DNA from: Aldrovandia affinis
Taxonomy: Eukaryota; Chordata; Actinopteri; Notacanthiformes; Halosauridae
DNA length: 64,000 nucleotides
Reading direction: 5' to 3'
NCBI GenBank assembly: GCA_029706075.1
Contig: JAINUG010000134.1
Span: 2,236,001 to 2,300,000 of the forward strand
Positions 31,360 through 42,772 of the stretch are shown here, in pieces (the stretch's first letter is position 1; each line of letters begins with the position of its first letter). The translations under genes and the position numbers were made by a program. Under the pieces are notes generated by a model, which was not told the DNA's origin, searched no databases, and was given only the letters and a program-made list of their open reading frames with translations.

Positions 31360-31679
31360 TAAAGGAAAAGACACCATGATGGAAGGTGACTGGACAGTGG
31401 ATACAGATATGGAAGCTTAGTACATTAGCGAGTCACCCTCCAGGAAGTCTAAGAGCTGAAGAGTGCTTAGAATGAGCTGGACAGGATGAAGGCTCAGTTG
31501 GGGACCTCAGAGGAGCGCCACCTGCTGGCCATGAGGCAACTGCTGGAGGAGCACAGCGACTCCCTGAGGAAGATTGGGGATATGGCTGTGCAACTCGAGA
31601 ATGAAAAAAGATCTCTTGAGACTGAGGTGAGATGTGTGGAGGCGCACAGACTGGAGTTCGCTCAGAAGGAGGCTTATTT
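31360..31679 (+). pseudogene. Coiled-coil gene-like fragment 1
   Basis: From 31471 the sequence reads NELDRMKAQLGTSEERHLLA, then LLEEHSDSLRKIGDMAVQLE and HRLEFAQKEAYFK, a charged heptad-like coiled coil. In the same frame just upstream, ELKSA precedes a stop codon at 31468-31470. That could be one point change in a continuous coil or intron sequence ending in AG. It is cut off by an L2 LINE at 31680. No named gene is recognised. Composition (E/K/R/L rich, GC about average) differs from the AT-rich surroundings, which argues for a former coding exon or retrocopy. Confidence 0.5.
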
Positions 31680-33139
31680 TAAATGTGTATGTCAGATAAT
31701 TTTCTATTGTTGAATGCTGATAAAACAGAGATGTTGGTTTTGGGGCCCAAAAACCTCAGAAGAGGGTTATCTGATTTATCTCTGAATCTGGATGGTTGCT
31801 CTGTTGCTGCAAGTTTGGTGGTAAAAGACCTTGGTGTTACTATAGATCCTGGTCTCTCATTTGATAGTCACATCAAAAACATTTCCAGAGTAGCCTTTTT
31901 TCACTTGAGGAATATTGCCAAAATTAGGGGCTTCCTGTCATTAATAGATGCAGAAAAATTGGTACATGCCTTTGTTACATCTAGATTAGATTATTGCAAT
32001 GCATTACTGTCTGGCTGTTCCAATACCTCACTCAGGAGCCTACAACTCGTACAGAATGCTGCTGCAAGGATCCTGACTAGAACAAAGTATGAGCACATTA
32101 GTCCTGTGTTAGCGTCACTTCACTGGCTTCCTATAAACTATCGTGTAGACTATACGGTACTCCTCTTAATTTATAAGGTTTTGCATGGACTTGCACCCTC
32201 TTATTTGACTGATCTACTTCATTCCTACAATCCCCCACGTTCGCTTCGTTCACAAGATGCAGGCAACCTGGTAGTCCCTAGAATATAAAAAAAAACAGCA
32301 GGTGGCAGAGCTTTCTCCTATAGAGCTCCTTTACCGTGGAACAGTCTACCCGTCTCTGTGGAGTCAGACATGGTCTCAATTTTCAAGTCTAGTTTAAAAA
32401 CGCATCTCTTTAGTCTTTCTTATAGTCATTAGGTGCAGATGTGGAGGGGGCGTAGAAGAGCCTTCTGGTGCAATGAGCTATCCTTACTGTCACCAATCAT
32501 AAGTGATGATCCGCCCCTATTAGGACTGCTGATGATGTGGTGGGATGGTCTCTGAGTGCCCTCATGGCTGCGTGCTCCCTGTGCCACTCACCTAATTAGT
32601 TATGCTGCCTTAGATTACTTCTGCTGGTGCAAAAGTGTTATCACTCTCTTTCCCCTGATCCAGTGTGATATTTATCATAGTCATAATTGCACCTTTCCTC
32701 TTTTCTCCCCGGCTTCGTGGCACCTGCCCGGAGCTCACCTGCCCCAGAGTCAACCTCCCACCCCTGCCATGTGTTAGCCGGATGCCGCTGGCCTGGACCC
32801 TAGCTGCTGGTTCCATCCCCCGCCCTGCCCTGGTATCTGGAGGGATGAGGTCCACCCCACCCCTACACTTAGGATGCCGAAGAATGCCCTTCCGGTGGTC
32901 TGTTAAGCCTCATGAGCCTCAAGGACTATTTTTTTTCCCTCTGTATCCCACCATTTTCCAGGGGTTCATCTCAATCGCCTTTTAAGGGGTCAGGGAATAA
33001 TTTTCCAGTTTCCCACATTGGCTCTAATGCTTTTCTGGTTTTTTGATTCCCTCTGGAAAATGTCAATTGTGAAGCGCTGTGTAACAACCTGTTTGTAAAT
33101 GGCGCTATACAAAAATAAAGATGATTGATTGATTGAGGT
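31680..33139 (+). mobile_element. L2-type LINE, 5'-truncated, with TGAT tail
   Basis: The last part of the RT frame is open at 31683-32288 (201 codons), with an untranslated part after it. It ends GGCGCTATACAAAAATAAAG and TGATTGATTGATT, the familiar L2 tail of fish. It separates two coiled-coil fragments and so inserted between or within them. 5' truncation is usual for LINEs. Confidence 0.85.
31683..32288 (+). pseudogene. L2 RT C-terminal region, truncated
   Basis: Reads SDNFLLLNADKTEMLVLG, VKDLGVTIDPGLSFDSHI, AFFHLRNIAKIRG, EKLVHAFVTSRLDYCNALLS and ASLHWLPINYRVDY. These are the standard blocks downstream of the RT catalytic site in L2 LINEs. The catalytic motifs themselves lie upstream and are absent. 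Further 3' pieces (LPWNSLPVSVESD-like at about 32330) are in another frame. Not functional. Confidence 0.85.
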
Positions 33140-33441
33140 GGAGCTGAGAAAAGCAGCGGAGACATGTAATATGTACCATTTATCATACGTGTGTCTGAAG
33201 AGCTCCCTCTACTGAGAGCAACACTGCAGGACTTAACCAAGAGGCTGGACCAAAAAGAAGCCCAGCAGCGGCCCACGGAAAACGAATTTTGCAACGTCCT
33301 AAAAATTCAAACCAAAACTCTGCTTCAAGTACAAAATGAACTAGAAAGGGTGAGTGAAGAGCTTGAGTGTGCAAAATGCGTTCCTGTTCCAAATTTCTGG
33401 CCACCCAGGTGGAGCTCTCACAGCCAGTGGAGCCGGCAGGA
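33140..33441 (+). pseudogene. Coiled-coil gene-like fragment 2
   Basis: Two frames carry the signal. EVELRKAAETC appears at once after the LINE tail. From 33191 another frame reads SEELPLLRATLQDLTKRLDQ, EAQQRPTENEFCNVLKIQTK and LLQVQNELERVSEELECAK. This is a typical amphipathic coiled coil. The frame shift between the two suggests decay or an intron edge. It is ended by a solo LTR at 33445. It may belong to the same former protein as the piece at 31471-31679. Confidence 0.5.
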
Positions 33442-33444
33442 GGC

Positions 33445-34028
33445 TGTGGTGTCTCCAGGGGTTGGGCGACACTCACGGACCTTGCAGAGGGCGTAGGCAA
33501 GTTAAAGAACACAGAGGAGGCAGTATTCAAAACAAAATGATAATTTATTAAACTAATAATCTTATTGACAAACACTACACAAAACAAATGGCGGGGTATT
33601 CGGGGGAATACAAACACAAAGTCCGCAATCTTTCTCTCCTTGTCAGTGTCCAAAATCCAGTTCAATTCCGTTATCCAGTCCGTAGTCAATCCAAAGGGGG
33701 GTCCTCAAAACAATTCAATTTCATACACAAAAAATACTCCAAAAACACTCTCTCTAAATCCCGGCTAGTCAAACGATGTCACGGTTTCTCACTCTCCTTC
33801 AACACACTCATCAACCCCTTTCCAAACAGGTTCCTACTCCTTTTTCAAAGTGTGATGGGATTCAGCCCTTTAAATAGGCCTTGAAATGGCCTTCAGCTGT
33901 TCGTTAGTCCCATTGCCTTTACTCCGTTCAGGTGTTACTGTGGCCTGCTGGGAAATGTAGCGTTTTCGGCTCCCATTTGTTGAAGGACCCGGCAGCCATT
34001 TCCTTGTGCAGCCCCTTGGGCTGCCACA
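33445..34028 (-). mobile_element. Solo LTR, family 1, antisense, complete (584 bp)
   Basis: Flanked by the 4-bp duplication AGGC (33441-33444 and 34029-34032). It starts TGTGGCAGCCCAAGGGGC on the minus strand and ends GGAGACACCACA. It serves as the uninterrupted reference for the copies at 26287 and 28967. It sits inside the coiled-coil gene-like region. No internal retroviral sequence is seen. Confidence 0.92.
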
Positions 34029-34412
34029 AGGCAATGATCAGATGTTGGAATGGGGTCGATGGAGCAGTATGCTGAGGAGGAGCTATGGTGGGACCATAGT
34101 ATGGAGGAAAGCCTCTTGGCGATGACTGAGGCCGGGTGGAAGACCCGACCATCTCCTGACGTGGTGAGTCCATCTCCTTCCCTAAAGTTGAAAAGATCAC
34201 AAAGGAAAAAGGACACTAACGGTCCTCACCTGAAAAGAAAGAACAGGCATAAAAGTAAAGGGAATGATCGTATAAAACGTTTATGGACAAGAAATCCAAA
34301 TGTGGAAAATAAATCAAAGGATAAAGCTAACTGTCATTTGAAGAGACTGTTTTCCCTGGTAGCTGAACCTGACCACCTGGAGTTCACTGGAGGACCCATG
34401 GAAAGCTGGTGA
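34029..34412 (+). pseudogene. Gene-like fragment 3, basic C-terminal type
   Basis: An open frame from 34050 to a stop at 34410 reads GSMEQYAEEELWWDHSMEES, LLAMTEAGWKTRPSPD, a basic stretch KRKNRHKSKGNDRIKRL, and ends EFTGGPMESW. A start in acidic sequence followed by a Lys/Arg-rich tail would suit the C-terminus of the protein whose coiled coil lies upstream. The link is positional only. In the frame just upstream a stop is met near 34035. No family is recognised. Confidence 0.4.
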
Positions 34413-34433
34413 AGCCCAGAGCCCGAGGGGTAA

Positions 34434-34837
34434 TGGTTTTTTTTTTTTTTTTTTTTTTTTTAAACCTTTATTTAGCCAGGCAAAGCCATTAAGAACAGGT
34501 TCTTATTTGCAATGTCGGCCTGGGTACATACCTGGGTACATACACCATTCACTCACACACTCTCTAGGGCAATGTAGACTCTCATGACCTGGCTAAGAAG
34601 GGCCAGGTAAGAATAGCTACTTTGACATAAATAATAAAAAATAAAAAAATAATATTAATAATAATAAAAAATAAAATAAAAACAACAACGAATAAACATA
34701 TAAACAAGTAACAACATATGTACAATTATACAAAAGCAGGAATCCACTGATCATAGGGTAACTAAGTCAGGGAAGCAGTGGAAAGCTGAAATGCGAAGAG
34801 AGGGCTGTACACTACTACTAAACTGTAGAGGAGGGTA

Positions 34838-34868
<31 letters not shown>

Positions 34869-34995
34869 AGATCTGGAGCTAATCAGCAGGTACAGCAGTC
34901 AACAAAAATTTGATTGAGATTCTGCTTGAAGACGGAGAGTGATGTCAGGGTTGTGAGTTTAAGAGTGCTTTGGCAAGTGTTCCAGTCTATCCGTC
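34434..34995 (-). mobile_element. LINE 3' end with A-tail, antisense
   Basis: Read on the minus strand from about 34995: LKLTTLTSLSVFKQNLNQIF followed by a stop, the usual last residues of a LINE ORF2. Then a UTR with a CA/TG repeat (34840-34863), GCAAATAAGAACCTGTTCTT, GCCTGGCTAAATAAAGG and an A-tail (T-run 34438-34461). The 3' block is familiar from fish dispersed repeats. The clade is not resolved. Confidence 0.65.
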
Positions 34996-35531
34996 CGTTC
35001 TATCCATGGAGCCCAGATCCAATATCCACATGTGGCCATCTGGTGGCAGACGAGGTGAGGGGCTTGAGCCATTGCCTGATGTCTTTCAGATGCTTTTGCA
35101 GGAGGTGAATGGAGACAATGGAGTCCAGACATTTGATCCAGGTGGAGCACTGCCTGAGTGGACCTGGAGATGATGCCTCTCCTGGTGGCCGTTGGACATG
35201 GGCCGATCAGTGTAGTAACACTGTAATAGACATCATTGTAGGCAGCTGTTCACCGTACCTGTAATACAAGGAAAGAAAAGTTAGTGTTTTATTTTCCCAC
35301 CCACAACATAAGCATGTTTTCGCACATTAAGTAGGTCATGGATATTGTATGAGGGTAGGGACAGAATACTGACAAGGCGTCCTCACATCATTCGCCAATA
35401 CCTTGTTGCTTACATATGAGAAAAAATTATTCTCAGTCGTGTTTATTTGTACAGACACAATACAGGGTACACAAGCTTTGACATTTGTATATTGCGGATG
35501 CAATAATGTTTTTTTTTTTTTCTTTCTTTCT
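34996..35531. other. Unassigned; possibly more of the antisense LINE to about 35170
   Basis: On the minus strand 35000-35160 translates without stops over about 50 codons (HLLQKHLKDIRQWLKPLTSS) and may continue the LINE frame upstream. The plus strand is also open, so this is uncertain. The rest shows nothing. Confidence 0.35.
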
Positions 35532-35543
35532 TTGCCATAAGTC

Positions 35544-35906
35544 CATCCATCCATCCATTGTCTAAGCCGCTTATTCCTGGTCAGGGTCGCGGGGGGGGTG
35601 CTGGAGCCTATCCCAGCATGCGTTCCGGGCGAGAGGCAGGAATACACCCTGGACAGGTCGCCAATCCATCACAGGGCACACACACCATTCACTCACACAC
35701 TCATACCTACGGGCAATTTAGACTCTCCAATTAGCCTAACGTGCATGTCTTTGGACTGTGGGAGGAAACCGGAGTACCCGGAGGAAACCCACGCGGACAC
35801 GGGGAGAACATGCAAACTCCGCACAGAAAGGCCCCCGGCCTGGATTCGAACCCGAGACCTTCTTGCTGTGAGGCGACAGTGCTATCCACTGCACCACCGT
35901 GCCGCC
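35544..35906 (-). mobile_element. SINE A, antisense
   Basis: Flanked by the 12-bp duplication TTGCCATAAGTC (35532-35543 and 35907-35918). In reverse complement it is nearly identical to 7613-7975: head GGCGGCACGGTGGTGCAG, box B GGTTCGAATCC and the GGAT tail (CCATCCATCCAT on this strand). Young copy. Confidence 0.92.
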
Positions 35907-35971
35907 TTGCCATAAGTCATAATAGGGAAATGTATAAAAAATATAGTTTGACATGAGCAATAAAGTAAACT

Positions 35972-36965
35972 TGAGACGGTTGCGTGAGGGTTGGACCCGA
36001 AATGCACGACAATGACAATGACGTAAAATAAAGACCCGCAACGGCTTTATTAGAGGGATGTTCAGGAGACGTAGTCAAAACAAAAGCAATGTCCGATAAC
36101 CAAGAAATCAAGCCAATAACCAAAGTACAGTACCGAGGGAGAAGGTAGTCTGGAACTCGGTAAACCATGCAAAAATCCAAAACAAACCAGAGTAGCTGTC
36201 AGAGGGGCAGAGGTACAGGAGGACGGTAGGCAGGCTTGTAGTCAGGGATGGTGCAAGAGTCAAGACCGAAGTCTGCTCCGCGGGGCAAAGGCACAAAAGA
36301 CAGCAGGCAAAAACTTGTGGTGTAAACAGGCAGTGGTAAGAAAAATGTCAGGCAGTAACAATGGTCAATAACAGGCTTGGATCGTAACAAGAAATCAGCC
36401 ACTGAAAACGCTCAAGAGTGCAATAGAAAACTAGGCAACAATTTTGCAAGGATGTGACAAAAACACTGAGCTTATATGGTGTAGACAGGTGCAGACACTT
36501 AGCTTGAGAACAGAGCGAAACAGAAAACAGCTGAGGAGAGCGTGACAAGGTAACAAGATAATTAGTCGTTGTTAGTAATTATCCTATCCTGACCTAGCGT
36601 TAGTAGATTAGTAAATCGACATGAACTAGAAACGAAAGGAAACATGAATACACATGGTAAGCGAGTTAGTAATTAGTAAATCTCCAGCACGTCGGCAATT
36701 AGAGTTAATAAATTGCCAATCGTGCTAGCAGAAACAATAAACCTATCTAATCGTTAGTAAATTAGTAATCAGACAAGGAGGGGTTAGAAACAATAAGGAA
36801 ACGTGAGCGACAGCGAGAGAGAGAGAGAGAAAGCATGAGCGCAAGATTTGAGGAAAGAACATGAAAAAGTGTATGCTTTAAACATAAACAGAAACGTAAC
36901 ATGAAAACCGAAACAAGACATAAATAACACATAAAACGTGGCATGAATTACATGGAACCGTGACA
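35972..36965 (-). mobile_element. Solo LTR, family 4 (TGTCACGGTTCC type), 994 bp, antisense
   Basis: Flanked by the 5-bp duplication AAACT (35967-35971 and 36966-36970). The minus strand starts TGTCACGGTTCCATG and ends CAACCGTCTCA. A promoter-like CATATAAGC block and an AATAAAGCC signal occur in order on the minus strand. Many loose repeats of TTAGTAAATTAGTAA-type words fill 36560-36780. No internal region. A gypsy-type origin is likely from length and 5-bp duplication. Confidence 0.8.
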
Positions 36966-37170
36966 AAACTGTAATGTATAATGAAGTAGACAATAGTATA
37001 CATTTATAAATTACACTATAATATATAATTACACAAATGTATATTTACCGTACATCATACCCATTTGTCAAACTTCACAGCATAAATGCATCCTTTTGCT
37101 GTACTTTATTGCCATGATTTATGGGCTACATCTCATATACCCATTCTCTACAGAATTCATAAAGGGGGGG

Positions 37171-37528
37171 TCTCAGATAGCTTAGCGGTGTAAGCATCCA
37201 TTTTGTGAATGCAAGCTGCCTATTACAGCTGCGGTTCGATACCCGACTGTGCCAGACCGGCCCCGGCGATTGTCTGTCCACACCATGGGGAGGGTGAGCC
37301 GGCACAAACTCGCTGAGAAGCGCGAAGGGTGTCTCCAGAAAGTAGGTGGGCGTGCTCCGTCTCGGAGGAGGCGGATCATCGGCGGCCTCTGGGAATTAGC
37401 TTGCCCCGTAGTGACAGGCGGCGAGTTTGTGGAGGAGGGCAAATGGAGGGAAATGAGGATTGAACTGGATACTAAATTGGGAGAAAAACTGGGAAAAATT
37501 GGAAACTATTATTTTATTTTTTTTATGT
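37171..37528 (+). mobile_element. SINE B, sense
   Basis: Head TCTCAGATAGCTTAGCGGTG (box A), box B GGTTCGATACCCG, and the 3' end AAATTGGGAGAAAAACTGGG. The GC-rich middle (GGAGGGTGAGCCGGCAC) is shared with the other copies. No duplication is read with confidence. Confidence 0.8.
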
Positions 37529-37840
37529 AAAGGGGCAGTCAAGCAGAATAATACCATAAAAGAGCATACATAACTATTGATCATGTAACATTTTGATAGT
37601 TCATCTATAGTCAATAAGTGGAAGAATATAATTGAGCACAGACTGGTGATAAATCAACATGATTTGGCTTGGCAAGATTTTCCTTCAGCCGATGTTGTCA
37701 AAGCCAATCTGTTCATGTGTGATGGCACTGCCACTCTACTGCACAGTGATTTGAGTACACCCGAATATTGCAGTTGAAGGACATGTTGTTTTGGACTATG
37801 TGGGATAAATCTTGAAGCTTGTAAAAGCCAACATGCACTG
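37529..37840. other. No gene seen
   Basis: Short AT-rich spacer between a SINE and a minisatellite. Confidence 0.5.
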
Positions 37841-38140
37841 TTCAGATATATCATATATCAGATAAAACAAAAGCATGTCATTGTCATACCATATCTCCTC
37901 TGTTCAGATATGTCAAATATTAGATAAAACAAAAGTGTGTGTCATTGGCATACTGAAACACCACTCTTCAGATATATCAGATATCAGATCAAGCAAAAGA
38001 ATGTCTTCGTCATACCATAACTCCACTACTCAGATATATCATATATCGGATAAAACAAAAGCGTGTGTCATTGTTATACCCTAACTCCACTCTTCAGATA
38101 TATAATATATCAGATAAAAACAAAAGCATGTGTCATTGCA
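37841..38140. repeat. 62-64 bp minisatellite, about five copies
   Basis: Units start TTCAGATATATCA at 37841, 37903, 37967, 38029 and 38093. Each has a dyad-like ATATCATATATCAGAT, then AAAACAAAAGCATG and CATTGTCATACC. Copies differ by several changes each, so the array is not recently homogenised. Confidence 0.88.
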
Positions 38141-38364
38141 TATACTTGGGTTTTTATCACAATGTGACAACTGTGAGTGAATTCAGTTCAGTGAATTCAG
38201 AATTCAGTGAATTCAGATACCGCACTGAACATAGAAGTGAGCACTAGCTTGCAATTGTACAATGATTACTAAGATACTGATGAGAAAAAAAGCAGGCAGT
38301 CAAGATAAAGACAGTGACAGAACATGACTTTTCTGTATAGATATGTTTACATTATACAGTAATA

Positions 38365-38600
38365 GTTGGCAAGTCCGTTCCTGGAGGTTCGGTGTATAAG
38401 CACATTTTTGTTTCCACCAATGAACCATTCTCAATAAGATAATTGTTTGTATGCACCAACGTCAGTTATTTCATAGATTAGACCACAGTGAAACGTTTCA
38501 TATAGACACAGCTGTCAAAGAATTATGTAATTGATTGTTATAGAATACTAAAGTTGTCATGAAATCGGTTACCCGATACAGCCCTCCTTGCCCACCCCTG
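38365..38600 (+). mobile_element. MITE-like element, probably hAT
   Basis: TTGGCAAGTCCGTTCCTGGA at the left and CCTCCTTGCCCACCCCTG at the right are the imperfect inverted ends of a repeat I recognise as common in fish (GGGTGGGCAAGTCC type). No coding sequence; target duplication not resolved. Confidence 0.5.
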
Positions 38601-40605
38601 CCCTAGAGGAACATTGAAGATTAATTTGAATGAAACGATGATGAGCACAGATGTGTTGTGATTCCTCCGTATTTAAAGTTCATGTTTTAATACACTTCTT
38701 GAGTTGGAATGATCACCTGTCAGACAAGGGAAAGTTCTATGTTGAATGCTACACATTTGTGCTCTTGGCTTTGAAACTATATTTAGTATGCAAATTCACA
38801 GTTTTATAAAGAAACCAAATAATTTGACCAAATAATTTGACACTGTGCACCAAAGTAAAACTTTTTTTGTGCCCAATTAATATTAACACTTTCACAGGGA
38901 CACGCCAACGTTGGTAACAAAATTTATTTTTTGCCTTATTGTTACACATATCACAGTACCGACATGTTGCGATATTGAGTGAAATGGCGAGTTGCTGATC
39001 TGTCCTGTTTTGTGTGAGACAATCTTAAAGAGCCACATTTAGGAAACTCAAATAATTGTCTCAGATCAACATTCAGTCATTAAAAAATGGACAGCAATTT
39101 GGCATGAACAGTTGATCAGTGGATCTGGTCCCTCAAGTTTCTCTTTAATTAATCACGTTGGAGCCAGTAGAAGCCTCACCTGGTGCTGGTCTGGTGCTAT
39201 AGCCAAATGCCATCCATATGCTCTGACTGCAGGAAAAGACTCATTCAGAATGTAGATATTCCCCTGACAGAAATCTCCCTGCCTGGGCAATTCTGCTGCC
39301 AAATGTGTGGTGCCCTGGAGCACCTCTAGCCCCAGTTGGCATGGTGAAGATTCAATCTGGGCTGTTGAACCTGCACAAAGAACAGGTGCTTAGGCCAGAT
39401 ATACCATTTAGGATATACCCATATTTTGAGAATAATATTCCACCTGAAAAAATAACTTATTTGAACTTATAACTTTTCTTGACTACTTGTAATATCTTAA
39501 AACACAGGAGAGTATCAAATACCTGGAGCACTGCCTGCACTGTCTGCTTCTGGAATACGCAAGTTAGCCATTCTGCTGTAATCCTAGGCTAAACCTGCCT
39601 GTAAACCAGGACCGGGTTGCCGTCTAGCTGAAGAACACTTTCTGTTGGACACAGCGGTACACCTGTATAGGTGTCCAGTGGCATAATCATCCCATTCTCT
39701 TTCCCCAGAGAGTCTGACAGATTTACCCGACAGAAAGCAGGATGGCTGGTGCTGTGAACCTGTCGACTGAAAACAGAAAGAAAAAAAGCTAGCCTCAGGT
39801 CTTTCTCTTTTCACAGCACTGCGAATCCATTCATTCCAACACAAATCGACTATGCACTAGACCAGTGTTTTCCTAGACTTAGCTGCTGAAAAGCAGGAAA
39901 TTACAGGAAAATAAAGGAAATTACAGTTTGCAAGATTGCTTTCCTGCAATCTGATTGGTTCTAGAAAGTTTTAGCCAGTGGTATATCACAGGCCAATGGT
40001 TAAGTTGGCTAGAATCACCGCCACCATTTGGAGTCACACCTACACAAGGTCATGAACTGGTGAATCACAAGGTCATGAAAATGAGCCTTTGCTTTATTCG
40101 CACATCACATCAACAAATGTTGGGAAGACTTGTATCACAACAGAGTGTGAGAAAATTATCTCATTGGGAATCCCTCATTGCTTTGCATGTGGACTCATTG
40201 ACCACTGTTGCTCATTAAAAACTCAAACCCTGAGCTGGCCAGAGGAGGATGGGCTCCCCCTATTGTAATTGGTAATATTATCATATTACCAATTAGGGCA
40301 CATGTGACAGCTTTATGCTTTAGTAAATCCAAAGTTAATTCAGGCTTACTCTTTTAAGTGTTATTTCAGTGAGGGAAAATGAGCATAATCCATCAATTGA
40401 AGAGCTCTGGTGTCAATCTTAACTGTGCCCATCTCGCAGCGGTTGGTTGATATGCAGAGCTGTGGAAATGTGTTGTAGCCATGGAAGCACAAAGATGTTT
40501 ATATTTATTCATGATTCTAGCCTTGCCCAGCCTTCTGGACCAATAGGAATATGGCTTGTCTTTTTCTATCCCAAAGCGCATTGATTGGTTCTCCGTTCCA
40601 GTTTC
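38601..40605. other. No gene seen
   Basis: About 2 kb with no recognised element. The minus-strand frame at 39584-39844 has no recognisable domain. A repeated AAATAATTTGACC pair lies near 38815-38840. Confidence 0.5.
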
Positions 40606-40619
40606 AAACAAGAGTCAAA

Positions 40620-42243
40620 GAAAAGCGACTTGCAGAATTCCTTTACATTAACTAACTAACATTATTTGAGACTTGGATGGTTGGGCCACATTGCCGAATT
40701 TCCTCAGGGCGTGAGTCTCCATAGTTAAAATTAATATGCTCCCTCAAATCAATTTTGTAAGTTCTATGCTCCCGCTCCCACCCCCTGCCCTTTACTGGAA
40801 CAAACTGCAATCTGCAGTCACTAAATTTATCTGGAGGGGCAAATGCCCTCGCCTGAAACGGACTATTTTGCACCCTGAGAGACAGGATGGGGGAATTTCT
40901 CTGCCTAATTTTAAACTTTATTACTGGGCCTTTACACTGCGTCCTTTAGGAACTTGGTTCAATTCCACAACTGCGGTCTCTTGGCGTGCTACAGAAGAGG
41001 GATTGACGTTCCCCCGAATGTTGAAGGAGGTGTTGTTTTCTAACACTTCACCTGTTCAATCTAAATGACGATTTGTCCCAATAATCTCTCAATTAATTTG
41101 TGTCTGGCGGGCAATGGAAAAGATTTACTTCTAAATGGAACCCCTGTTCACCAATATTTTATAATGACGGACTTCTAATTGGGGGGCGTCCTATTAAATT
41201 CCGTCAGTGGACTGACAGAGGTATTCAGTCATTGGGAGATGTCTTTGGAGATTATGGTCTTCATTCCTTTGATGAATTACAGGTACATTTTGACCTGCCT
41301 CAGTCTTCCTTTTTTAAAATGTTCAATTGAGGGCTGCCATGAAAACGTATGGGGTTCCGTGGCAAGAGGCGCTTCATAGACAACCGGTGCTTAATGTCCT
41401 GGATGATGTGGGTGGTACAAGCGGTTTGGTTTCCACATTTTATAGGTAGTTATTGGAAAAGTCATACTTACCTCTGACAGTGGGATCAGTCTGGAGGGGT
41501 GACATTCCGGATTTGGACCGGGAATTTGATTGGGACACGGTTTGGTCAGATGTCTTACAGACATAAAGAAATCCTGATCACCAGCAGATACATTATAATT
41601 TTATTCATAATTTTATTCATGACTCCTCGGAAAATGTGCAGTATGAAAATGATAAATGATCCTAGTTGTACTCGGTGCACATTGGGGGCTGTGGCCACAT
41701 TCTTTTACATGGTTTGGGAGTGTCCAGAGGTTACAGCTTTTTGGGAAATGGTTGCTTCCAAACTCTCTATATTGCTGTCTGTGACTATACCCCCCTCTCC
41801 TTCTGTCTTGATCCTTAATGATCTTTCCCTGATACACCTCCCTCAAAATAGGAAACACATTTTCTTTGCTGGCCTTACTGCAGCCAAGAAGATGATTGCC
41901 ACATGGTGGAAGCCTCCACATTCTCTTTCATTTAGACACTGGGTTTTACATTTTTTGGATGTTGTTATATTGGAACTGTCTACGGCCCGTATGCATGGTG
42001 CTCGTGAGGTTAACATTCATTTATGGATTTCCATTTCTGTTGATCTTAAAAACGTTTTAAGTTGAGTATCTCCTTTGGTTCCTGGGGTGGGTGGATGGGG
42101 TTTTGTGTTTCTTTGTAGTTTTTTTTCTGGTTTAATTTTGTGATTTATTTATTTTTTGTTTTGTTTTGTTTTGTGCTCTTTGTTTAGTTTTTCTCTATAA
42201 TTTGTGGTTTAAAAGATAAGAAATACAAATTTGATAACAAAAA
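40620..42243 (+). mobile_element. L1/Tx1-type LINE, 5'-truncated, with 14-bp target duplication
   Basis: The exact duplication AAACAAGAGTCAAA lies at 40606-40619 and 42244-42257. The insert ends in an A-rich tail. Its 1.6 kb carries only the C-terminal part of ORF2 plus a short UTR. Long duplications, 5' truncation and an A-tail are what L1-type target-primed reverse transcription leaves. Confidence 0.9.
40700..42065 (+). pseudogene. L1/Tx1 ORF2 C-terminal region, broken
   Basis: In order: VSIVKINMLPQINFVSSMLP, NKLQSAVTKFIWRGKCPRLK and GGISLPNFKLYYWAFTLRPL (to 41065). Next come WTDRGIQSLGDVFGDYG and DLPQSSFFKMFN (41100-41330). Then CTRCTLGAVATFFYMVWECP and ISVDLKNVLS (41499-42065). The last block is the Cys/His cluster of L1-like ORF2, here with Tyr where His is usual. 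Frame changes and stops separate the pieces. The RT active site is not included. Confidence 0.85.
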
Positions 42244-42257
42244 AAACAAGAGTCAAA

Positions 42258-42759
42258 CAGAAGGCCTGTTTCAGGCCTCACAGAAATTTAATTATTAGGT
42301 ACTGGATGAATAATTACAGCGCCTGTTGAATACATTCGCGCCAAAAACACTGAAGCAACGCAGGGACTATGCGGTGTATGTGCAGTCTTGAGGCGGTTCC
42401 TTTACTTAATTAAACCCATTTAAAATATAATTGGAAATAGTGATATGTTTACCTTTATTGAAACTCCACCTTTGGTGTTTTGGAGGCACACCAATGATGT
42501 CTCAGAACACTCTTTTAACAGGATGGAAACAGGACCTGAAGCACTGCTGTTCTTAATTTCTCAAGCTCCTTCCCTAAATCAGTTAGAGATCCTGCGGCAT
42601 TTTGCATTTTTAAATCTAGATTCAAAATGTGCCTGCCTAGCTTTTAAATAATGTGTCACTCTTGGTCTTATTTTATTATGCTTTTTTGTCTCCTGGTCTC
42701 CTAATGGAATGTTATGCTCTTGGTTTTATCCTTCACCTAATGCATTATACTTCCTACAA
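42258..42759. other. No gene seen
   Basis: AT-rich spacer; nothing recognised. Confidence 0.5.
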
Positions 42760-42772
42760 CATGTCCCGATTA

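Noticed and set aside
37841-38140. CRISPR-like array of spaced repeats
   Set aside because: The units are contiguous 62-64 bp tandem copies without unique spacers, in a vertebrate context; it is a minisatellite.
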